A DNA stretch of 43,970 nucleotides from the NCBI RefSeq assembly GCF_001425685.1, contig NZ_LMCY01000022.1:220-44189 (forward strand), in the 5' to 3' direction. The DNA is from Massilia sp. Root335. GTDB lineage: Bacteria > Pseudomonadota > Gammaproteobacteria > Burkholderiales > Burkholderiaceae_D. Of this stretch, positions 34,231 to 41,180 are shown in pieces. The stretch's first letter is position 1; every line of letters begins with the position of its first letter. The translations under genes and the position numbers were made by a program. A model generated the notes under the pieces. It worked only from the letters and a program-made list of their open reading frames with translations, did no database searches and had not been told where the DNA came from.

Positions 34231-34242
34231 GGTAACGTGACC
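34231..34242. promoter_or_regulatory. LacI-type operator, site D
   Basis: GGTAACGTGACC, a near-perfect palindrome of the form GGT-N-ACGT-N-ACC, lies 81 bases before the receptor start. TAACGT inside it, with TTGCTC 18 bases upstream, could be the promoter, as at site B. The intergenic stretch 34028-34323 holds this site, site C, and otherwise AT-richer sequence with no visible gene. Confidence 0.55.
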
Positions 34243-34323
34243 ATCAGCCGGCGTAAAGACTACCGTGACAATGCCCCAGTCCGGCACGAACAGGCCCAAC
34301 AACGAGACAAGGATGGAGACAAG

Positions 34324-37191
34324 ATGAACAAGAAGTTGCTCGCCACGCTGCTGCCGGTGGCCCTGGCCGCCGCCTACGGCAACCCGGCGCTGGCGCAGGA
34401 AACCACGCCGCCTGCCGCCCCCACGACCGAGCCGGCCCCGCCGGCCCAGGACGCACCCGCCACCACGACCGTCGTCGTGACGGGCTTCCGTTCCAGCCTG
34501 CAGAAGGCGCTGAACCTCAAGCAGCAGGCCGTCGGCGTGCGTGATTCCATCGTCGCCGAGGACATCGGCAAGTTCCCCGAGGCGAACGTGGCCGAGTCGC
34601 TGCAGCGCGTGCCGGGCGTGATCCTGAACCGCGACGAAAGCTCGGCGGAAGGCCAGCGCATCTCGATCCGCGGCCTGCCGACCGAATACTCGGTGACGAC
34701 GCTGAACGGCGCGCCGGTGAACACGACGTCGACCAGCACCATCGGCAGCGCCGCACGCGGCTTCAACTACGACGTGTTCGCATCCGAACTGTTCGGCCGC
34801 GTCGACTTCTACAAGACCCCGCTGGCCGAGCTGACCGAAGGCGGCATGGGCGGCGTCGTCGACCTGCAGACGCCGCGTCCGTTCGACAACCCGAAGCGCA
34901 ACGTGCGCTACGCCGTCTCGGCCGCGTACAACACGATGTCGGAGAAGGCCGATCCGACCGGCTTCGCGCTGTATTCGAACACGTGGGGACACTGGGGCTT
35001 CCTGGCCGGCGTCGCGCATTCGAAGGCCGTCAACAACCGCTCCGGCTTCGAGGCGACCGGCGGCTACAACAGCTCGCGCCGCGGCAGCGCCTCGCCGGTG
35101 CTGGGCAACTTCGCCATGCAGCTGGACTACGACGATCCGCGCGCGAACCTGTCGGGCTATACGCGCGACCAGGTCGACAACGCGCTGCTGCCGCGCATCT
35201 ACCGCTTCTACGGCTCGCAGAACCGGCGCTCGCGCGACGGCCTCGTGTCGTCGCTGCAGTTCAAGGAAGGCGGCCTGAATATCAGCCTGGACGGGCTGGC
35301 CTCGCAGCTGAAGAACAGCCGCGACGAGCTGTATTACGGCCTCCTGATCCGCAACAGCAAGACGACGAACCGCAACGCGCCGGCCGGCCAGGCCGGCCAC
35401 AACGGCCTCGTGCCGCTCGACGTGCACATCGATCCGGCGTCGGACCTGTTGACGGGCACCTTCGGCAATACGTCGTACAGCAGCGGCGTCACGTACGGCG
35501 AGGACAAGACCAAGTTCGGCTACCTCGCGCTGAACGGCCGCTGGGAAGTCAAGAAGGGCACGGTGCTGACCGGCCAGCTGTCGGCCAACAACAGCGACGC
35601 GACGAGCTACCAGGACACCTTGTCGGGCCAGATCTTCGGCGTCGATACCACCATCGATTACGGTCCGGACCACGTGTATCCGTCGATGTCGTCGCCCGTC
35701 GACTACACGAACCCCGCCAACTTCACGGGCTTCGACATCAACACCGGCTGGACGCGCGAGACGGACAAGGCCCGCCAGGCGCGCCTCGTGCTGGACCAGG
35801 ACTACGACCTGTGGGGCGACTGGACGGGCCACTTCAAGGGCGGCCTCGTGTACGTCGACACGACGAAAAGCGTCGAGAAGCGCAACGGCACGTCCGCCAT
35901 GGTGGCCAAGCTGAAACAGGCCGGCGACGCGGGCTTGCGCAGCAATATGGTGTCGAACCTGCCGATCTCGAACCTGGACATGGGCGACGGCTGGCCGCAC
36001 CAGTTCGGGACGTTCACCCGCAGCTACACCATGGGCACGTACGATCCGCTGGCCTACAACACCAGCGACGCGTTCACGCCGGCGCAAAGCTTCGGCGCGG
36101 AAGAGAAGGTCACGACGGGCTTCGTGCAGTCCGACTTCAAGGGCGAGGTGCTGGCCCGCGAGCTGCGCATCAACGCCGGCGTGCGCTGGGCGCAGACGAA
36201 GCTGGGCATCGACAACTACAAGAAGTCGGGCGCAGGCAACACCTATGCGCCGAACGAGGAGCACGGCAAGTACACGAACGTGCTGCCGGCCGTCAGCGCC
36301 GCCTATGACCTGACCGACGACGTGATCTGGCGCGCGTCGTACGGCAAGACGATCAGCCGCGCGTCGCTGTCGATCATCGCCGCGCAGACCGTCGTCCCGA
36401 ACCCGTTCGACAACACGGCCACGGCGGGTAATCCGAACCTGAAGCCGCAGCAGTCGAAGAACCTGGACACCAGCCTCGAATGGTATTTCAAGCCGGGCAG
36501 CCTGCTGTCGGCCGCGTACTTCAAGAAAGAGCTGACCGACGCCACCGTCTCGAGCACGACGCAGACCACGTTCGGCGCACTGGGCCTGCCCGACACGGCG
36601 CTGGGCGCGATCTTCCACGACGCGAACGGCCACGTCGACCCGAACCTGCCGATGACCCTGCGCACCTACGGCAACGCGGGCCAGCAGACGCTGAAAGGCT
36701 ACGAGCTCGCGTACCAGCAGGACTTCACCTTCCTGCCGGAGCCGTTCAAGGGCCTCGGCGCGCTGGGCAGCTATACGCACATCGACCCGTTCAACAGCCA
36801 GAAATGGATCACGAACGCCGGCAAGGAAATCGCGGTCAACTCGGTGCCGAAGTACGCGTACAGTTTCACGACCTATTACGAGCGCGGCCCCCTGGCCATG
36901 CGTCTCTCGTACAATTACAAGGGCCGCTCGCTGCACCCGGATAATCCGAAGAACAACGGCGATGACCTGATCCGCTGGCGCGCCGCGCGGGGCTACCTGG
37001 ACGGGAACATCAGCTATAAACTGTCGGAGAACCTGGAACTCCGCATCGATGCGCTGAACCTGTCCAACACGCTGTCGTACGATTATTTCGAGGACGCGAC
37101 CGGGCAGTACGGCGACGGTCACCGTAGCCGCATGGATTATGCGAAGTACGACGGCCGCACGATCAAGATCGGCATCCGCGGCAAGCTGTAA
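34324..37191 (+). CDS. TonB-dependent outer-membrane receptor (carbohydrate type)
   Basis: A 955-residue TonB-dependent receptor. The signal peptide spans 1-25. A Pro/Ala/Thr-rich linker (26-48) leads into a TonB-box-like TTTVVVTGFRSS. The plug (about 60-190) shows the subgroup signature SIVAEDIGKFPEANVAESLQRVPGV and ISIRGLP. The 22-strand barrel fills the rest. This subgroup occurs in glycan loci of Xanthomonadales, Caulobacterales and Oxalobacteraceae without SusD. It lacks a FecA-like signalling domain. It ends in IGIRGKL, not in the aromatic residue most outer-membrane barrels end with. GGAG stands 5-8 bases before the ATG. It is followed 24 bases later by the GH35 gene, so transport and degradation are in one operon. 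It would import oligosaccharides into the periplasm. Confidence 0.93.
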   Translation: MNKKLLATLLPVALAAAYGNPALAQETTPPAAPTTEPAPPAQDAPATTTVVVTGFRSSLQKALNLKQQAVGVRDSIVAEDIGKFPEANVAESLQRVPGVILNRDESSAEGQRISIRGLPTEYSVTTLNGAPVNTTSTSTIGSAARGFNYDVFASELFGRVDFYKTPLAELTEGGMGGVVDLQTPRPFDNPKRNVRYAVSAAYNTMSEKADPTGFALYSNTWGHWGFLAGVAHSKAVNNRSGFEATGGYNSSRRGSASPVLGNFAMQLDYDDPRANLSGYTRDQVDNALLPRIYRFYGSQNRRSRDGLVSSLQFKEGGLNISLDGLASQLKNSRDELYYGLLIRNSKTTNRNAPAGQAGHNGLVPLDVHIDPASDLLTGTFGNTSYSSGVTYGEDKTKFGYLALNGRWEVKKGTVLTGQLSANNSDATSYQDTLSGQIFGVDTTIDYGPDHVYPSMSSPVDYTNPANFTGFDINTGWTRETDKARQARLVLDQDYDLWGDWTGHFKGGLVYVDTTKSVEKRNGTSAMVAKLKQAGDAGLRSNMVSNLPISNLDMGDGWPHQFGTFTRSYTMGTYDPLAYNTSDAFTPAQSFGAEEKVTTGFVQSDFKGEVLARELRINAGVRWAQTKLGIDNYKKSGAGNTYAPNEEHGKYTNVLPAVSAAYDLTDDVIWRASYGKTISRASLSIIAAQTVVPNPFDNTATAGNPNLKPQQSKNLDTSLEWYFKPGSLLSAAYFKKELTDATVSSTTQTTFGALGLPDTALGAIFHDANGHVDPNLPMTLRTYGNAGQQTLKGYELAYQQDFTFLPEPFKGLGALGSYTHIDPFNSQKWITNAGKEIAVNSVPKYAYSFTTYYERGPLAMRLSYNYKGRSLHPDNPKNNGDDLIRWRAARGYLDGNISYKLSENLELRIDALNLSNTLSYDYFEDATGQYGDGHRSRMDYAKYDGRTIKIGIRGKL

Positions 37192-37215
37192 TTTTCGAAC
37201 CTCGACGACGACTAC

Positions 37216-39579
37216 ATGACCATCAGTTTCCAACGCCGGCGCCTGCTGCAAGGCAGCGCCGCCGCGCTGGGCGGCGCGCTGCTGCCGCTCACCGCCACCG
37301 TCCACGCCGCGGCCTCGCACCGCTTCGCGATCGGCGACCACGACTTCCTGCTGGACGGGAAGCCCCTGCAGATCCGCTGCGGCGAGATGCACTTCGCCCG
37401 GGTGCCGCGCGAGTACTGGTCGCACCGCCTCAAGACCATCAAGGCGATGGGCCTGAACGCGGTGTGCGCCTACCTGTTCTGGAATTACCACGAGTGGCGC
37501 GAAGGCCGCTACGACTGGGCCGCGCAGCGCGACGCCGCCGAATTCTGCCGGCTCGCGCAGGAAGAGGGCCTGTGGGTGATCCTGCGCCCCGGCCCGTACG
37601 CCTGCGCCGAGTGGGAGATGGGCGGGCTGCCGTGGTGGCTGCTGAAGCACCCCGGCGACGCCTTCCTGCGCACGCGCGACGAGGCCTACCTGGCACCCGC
37701 GCGGCGCTGGCTGGCGGAAGTCGGACGGGTGCTCGGGCCGCAGCAGGTGACGCGCGGCGGGAACATCCTGATGGTGCAGGTCGAGAACGAGTACGGCTTC
37801 TTCGGCGACGACGTCGGCTACCTGCGCGTGCTGCGCCAGGCGTTGCTCGACGCCGGCTTCGACGTGCCGCTGTTCCAGTGCAATCCGACCAATGCCGTCG
37901 CGCGCACCTACATCCCCGAACTGTTCACGGTGGCGAACTTCGGCAGCGATCCGGCCGCCGGCTTCAAGGCGCTGGACGCCGTGCAGAAGGGGCCGCGGAT
38001 GTGCGGCGAATACTATTCCGGCTGGTTCGACACCTGGGGCGCGCCGCACCGCCGCGGCGGCGTGGAAGGGGCGACGGCCGACATCGCGGCCATGCTCAAG
38101 GCGAACGGTTCGTTCAGCCTGTACATGGCGCACGGCGGCACGACGTTCGGCCTGTGGGGCGGCTGCGACCGCCCGTTCCGGCCCGACACGACGAGCTACG
38201 ACTACGACGCGCCGATCGGCGAAGCGGGCTGGATCGGCGACAAGTTCGACGCCTACCGCGCCGCCATCACGCCGTTCCTGGCACCGGGCGAAAAGCTGCC
38301 GGCGCCGCCGCCGCGCATGCCCGTGATGACGATATCTCCGTTCGCGCTGGCCGAATCCGTGGCCGTGAAGTCGGCCATGCCGGCCCGCGCCGTCAAGGAC
38401 GTGTCGCCGCGTCCGATCGAGCAGTACGACATCAGCCGCGGCCTCGTGTCGTATCGCGTCACGTTGCCCGCGGGGCCGGCGGGCGTGGTCGAAGTGGCCA
38501 GGGCCCGCGACCTGGCGTGGGTCCACCTGGACGGCAAGCCGATCGGCACGCTGGACACGCGCTACCGCCGCTACAAGGTCGACGTCCCGGCGCGCAGCAA
38601 GCCGGCCACGCTCGAGATCCTGCTCTACACGATCGCGCGCGTGAACTTCGGCGTCGAGATCCACGACCGCAAGGGCCTGCACGGCCCCGTGACGTTCACG
38701 CCGAAAGGCGGCGCCGCGCAGCCGCTGGAGAACTGGGAAATCCGCGCCATCGACTTCGACGCGGACGGCGTGCTGCCGCCGCTGGCGTTCAAGAAGGGAC
38801 GCGGCAAGGGCGCCGCGTTCTTCCGCGGCGGCTTCGATACCGCGCGCACGGACGACACGTTCCTCGACATGTCGGCGTGGGGGCAGGGCGTCGTCTGGGT
38901 CAACGGCCGCTGCCTGGGACGCTTCTGGAGCATCGGCCCCACGCAGACGATGTATTTGCCGGGACCGTGGCTGCGCAAGGGCCCCAACGAGGTCGTCGTG
39001 CTCGACCTGACGGGGCCGCGCGGACAGGGACTGCCTACGATCGCCGGCCTGGCCATGCCGATCCTCGACCAGCTGCACCGCGAACGGGATTTCCCGCGTC
39101 CGCCGAGCACCGCGCGCCTGCACCTGGACGGCGTCAAACCGGTGTACGACGGCGAATTCGCGCCCGGCTCGCAGACGCAGAACGTGCGCTTCGCCGCGCC
39201 GAAGGCCGGCCGCCAGTTCTGCCTGGAGGCGCTCGACGCGTTCGACGGCAAGCCGTATGCCGCCGTGGCGGAACTGGCCCTGCTGGACAAGGACGGCAAG
39301 ACGCTCGACCAGTCCAACTGGACCATCGCCTGGGTCGACAGCGAGGAAGCCACGAAGGAAGACGGCGGGGCGCTGAACGCGATCAATGGGCAGAACAGCG
39401 ACTACTGGCACACGGCGTTGAAGGGCGATGCGTACCCGCACCGCCTCGTGATCGACCTGGGTCGTTCGATGGACGTGGCCGGCCTGCGCTACGTGCCGCG
39501 CCAGGGACCGGATGGCGTCACGGGACGCATCCGCCATTTCCGCGCCTATGTCGGCGACGGGCTGGTGGTCGAACAATGA
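37216..39579 (+). CDS. GH35 beta-galactosidase with C-terminal F5/8-like domain
   Basis: A 787-residue exported glycoside hydrolase family 35 enzyme. A Tat-like signal (QRRRLLQGSAAALGG) precedes the (alpha/beta)8 domain (about 40-370), which includes GEMHFARVPREYWSHRLKTIKAMG. The acid/base is Glu192 in VQVENEYGFFG and the nucleophile Glu265 in CGEYYSGWFDTWG, as in human GLB1 and other GH35. Beta-sandwich domains follow (about 400-620). The last part (about 650-787) looks like a discoidin/F5/8 (CBM32-like) sugar-binding module, with QNSDYWHT and HRLVIDLG. It removes terminal beta-galactose from oligosaccharides, probably in the periplasm. It lies between the receptor and the DUF2264 gene, spaced 24 and 16 bases. 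Confidence 0.92.
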   Translation: MTISFQRRRLLQGSAAALGGALLPLTATVHAAASHRFAIGDHDFLLDGKPLQIRCGEMHFARVPREYWSHRLKTIKAMGLNAVCAYLFWNYHEWREGRYDWAAQRDAAEFCRLAQEEGLWVILRPGPYACAEWEMGGLPWWLLKHPGDAFLRTRDEAYLAPARRWLAEVGRVLGPQQVTRGGNILMVQVENEYGFFGDDVGYLRVLRQALLDAGFDVPLFQCNPTNAVARTYIPELFTVANFGSDPAAGFKALDAVQKGPRMCGEYYSGWFDTWGAPHRRGGVEGATADIAAMLKANGSFSLYMAHGGTTFGLWGGCDRPFRPDTTSYDYDAPIGEAGWIGDKFDAYRAAITPFLAPGEKLPAPPPRMPVMTISPFALAESVAVKSAMPARAVKDVSPRPIEQYDISRGLVSYRVTLPAGPAGVVEVARARDLAWVHLDGKPIGTLDTRYRRYKVDVPARSKPATLEILLYTIARVNFGVEIHDRKGLHGPVTFTPKGGAAQPLENWEIRAIDFDADGVLPPLAFKKGRGKGAAFFRGGFDTARTDDTFLDMSAWGQGVVWVNGRCLGRFWSIGPTQTMYLPGPWLRKGPNEVVVLDLTGPRGQGLPTIAGLAMPILDQLHRERDFPRPPSTARLHLDGVKPVYDGEFAPGSQTQNVRFAAPKAGRQFCLEALDAFDGKPYAAVAELALLDKDGKTLDQSNWTIAWVDSEEATKEDGGALNAINGQNSDYWHTALKGDAYPHRLVIDLGRSMDVAGLRYVPRQGPDGVTGRIRHFRAYVGDGLVVEQ

Positions 39580-39595
39580 AGAATAAGGAACACGC

Positions 39596-40870
39596 ATGAA
39601 ACGACGACACTTCATGGGCAGCGTCGCGGCAGCCGCCGGCGCGCTGGGCCTGGGCGCCGACGCCGCCGCGGCGACGGCGGCAGCAACACCGGCGGCCCAC
39701 GCGCGCCCGGGCGCGGAGCGCGAGTGGATGCTCGGCCTGCTGCAAAGAATGGCCGAGCCGGTCCTCGCCGCGATGGCGCGCGGCGAACTGAAAAAACGCT
39801 TCCCGCTCGAACTGAGCCCCACCTGGGATGGCCGCAGTCCGAACGTGGCCTACCTGGAATGCTTCGGCCGCCTGATCGCCGGCATCGCGCCGTGGCTGGC
39901 GCTGCCGGATGACGCCTCGGCGGAAGGGCGCCTGCGGGCGCGCCTGCGCCAGCTCGCGCTGCAAAGCTATGCGCACGCCGTCGACCCGGCCAGCCCGGAC
40001 TATCTGGGCTGGCACGCCGGCGGACAGGCGCTCGTCGACTCGTCCTACTTCACGAACGCCCTGATCCGCGCGCCCAAGGCCTTGTGGGAACCGCTCGACG
40101 CGAAGACGAAGCAGCGCATCGTCGCCGAGATCAAGGGCCTGCGCAGCATCGAACCCCCGTACATCAACTGGATGCTGTTCGCGGCGATGAACGAGGCCTT
40201 CCTGCTGTCGGTGGGCGAACAGGCCGATCCGATGCGCACGAACGTCGCCATCCGCAAGGTCAACGAATGGTATGTGGGCGACGGCTGGATCAAGGACGGC
40301 GAGACCTTCCACTTCGACTACTACAACTCGTACGTGATGTACCCGATGCTGGTCGAGATCCTCGAAGTGCTGGAGCGGCACAATGCGCCGTTCTGGAACG
40401 GCAAGCCGGCCGACCTGCGCGCCCAGGCCGTGAAACGCATGCAGCGTTATTCCGAACACCTGGAGCGCTTCATCTCGCCCACCGGCACCTATCCGCCCAT
40501 CGGGCGCTCGCTCACCTACCGCACGGCCGTGTTCCAGCCACTGGGCCTGCTGGCCTGGCGCAAGCAACTGCCGGCCAGCCTGCCCGAAGGCCAGGTGCGC
40601 GCGGCGCTGCAGGCCGTGCACGAAGCCGTGTGGACGGACCCGACCAATTTCACGAAGGACGGCTACCTGACCATCGGCTTCGTCGGCCACCATCCGGAAC
40701 TGGCCGACATCTACTCCAACAACGGCAGCATGTACATCGCGTCGGAAAGCCTGCTGGCGCTGGGCCTGCCGGCGGACGATTCGTACTGGACGAGCCCATT
40801 GCAGGACTGGACGCAGAAAAAAGCCTTCGCCGGACGGCCGTTCCCGAAAGACTACGCCGTCAATTACTGA
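39596..40870 (+). CDS. DUF2264 family protein, secreted
   Basis: A 424-residue exported protein of the DUF2264 family. A Tat-like KRRHFMGS signal with an Ala-rich region (about 1-37) is followed by an (alpha/alpha)-toroid-like domain with the family segments NVAYLECFGRLIAGIAPWLAL, PPYINWMLFAAMNEAFLL, DGWIKDGETFHFDYYNSYVMYPML and GRSLTYRTAVFQPLGLLAWR. From memory, and not verified here, some members have been classed as beta-glucuronidases (GH154) acting on arabinogalactan-type side chains. That would suit the uronyl hydrolase and beta-galactosidase nearby. AAGGAACACGC precedes the ATG. Last gene of the receptor operon. Confidence 0.85.
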   Translation: MKRRHFMGSVAAAAGALGLGADAAAATAAATPAAHARPGAEREWMLGLLQRMAEPVLAAMARGELKKRFPLELSPTWDGRSPNVAYLECFGRLIAGIAPWLALPDDASAEGRLRARLRQLALQSYAHAVDPASPDYLGWHAGGQALVDSSYFTNALIRAPKALWEPLDAKTKQRIVAEIKGLRSIEPPYINWMLFAAMNEAFLLSVGEQADPMRTNVAIRKVNEWYVGDGWIKDGETFHFDYYNSYVMYPMLVEILEVLERHNAPFWNGKPADLRAQAVKRMQRYSEHLERFISPTGTYPPIGRSLTYRTAVFQPLGLLAWRKQLPASLPEGQVRAALQAVHEAVWTDPTNFTKDGYLTIGFVGHHPELADIYSNNGSMYIASESLLALGLPADDSYWTSPLQDWTQKKAFAGRPFPKDYAVNY

Positions 40871-40940
40871 ACCCGCAACGGCATGCGATATGCATCGTCC
40901 TATATGTTTATGGCATGCCAGACGGTAAAGAATCAATAGT

Positions 40941-40952
40941 GGTAACGATTGC
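40941..40952. promoter_or_regulatory. LacI-type operator, site E
   Basis: GGTAACGATTGC preceded by GT, so GTGGTAACG is shared with sites B and D. The right half is degenerate. It lies 228 bases before the second receptor start and could govern a distal promoter. Confidence 0.45.
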
Positions 40953-41089
40953 ACTGCTACGTACAATTATTTCGTGCGCCCCTTAAACAAATACAAGGGC
41001 GACACGTAATTCCGCGAAGACCGATGCGCGCCGCCCGTCCGTAAGCCGGACGGCATCGGCGTAAAGCCCCCGCTTTTGCGCCGTAATGC

Positions 41090-41101
41090 GACAACGTTAC
41101 C
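41090..41101. promoter_or_regulatory. LacI-type operator, site F
   Basis: GACAACGTTACC is the exact reverse complement of site B (GGTAACGTTGTC) 12.8 kb away, and the flanking GC and TC also resemble site B. It lies 79 bases before the second receptor start. Confidence 0.6.
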
Positions 41102-41180
41102 TCTAACGCCTGTCGCATCGGGCGCATGGGTCGATCGAAAACCAAGCAGTCATATAAACGGAGCAAGGGAGATAACAGAC

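Larger units (their letters stand above)
40871..41180 (+). promoter_or_regulatory. Structured 310-bp region between DUF2264 and the second receptor
   Basis: No gene is visible. The region has two operator copies (40941-40952 and 41090-41101) with two hairpins between them. The first pairs CCGATGC (41021-41027) with GCATCGG (41053-41059), with inner arms CGTCCG and CGGACG. The second pairs CGGCG-t-AAAGC (41057-41067) with GCTTT-tg-CGCCG (41072-41083). The hairpins share bases 41057-41059, so they could be alternative folds. There is no T-tract. They may end the upstream transcript or regulate the receptor's long leader. Confidence 0.5.

Noticed and set aside
34216..39822. A 1,868-residue open frame on the minus strand
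   Set aside because: It is an antisense shadow of the receptor, GH35 and DUF2264 genes: Arg/Ala/Val-rich, with no recognisable domain and no ribosome binding site, a known effect of GC-rich codon use.
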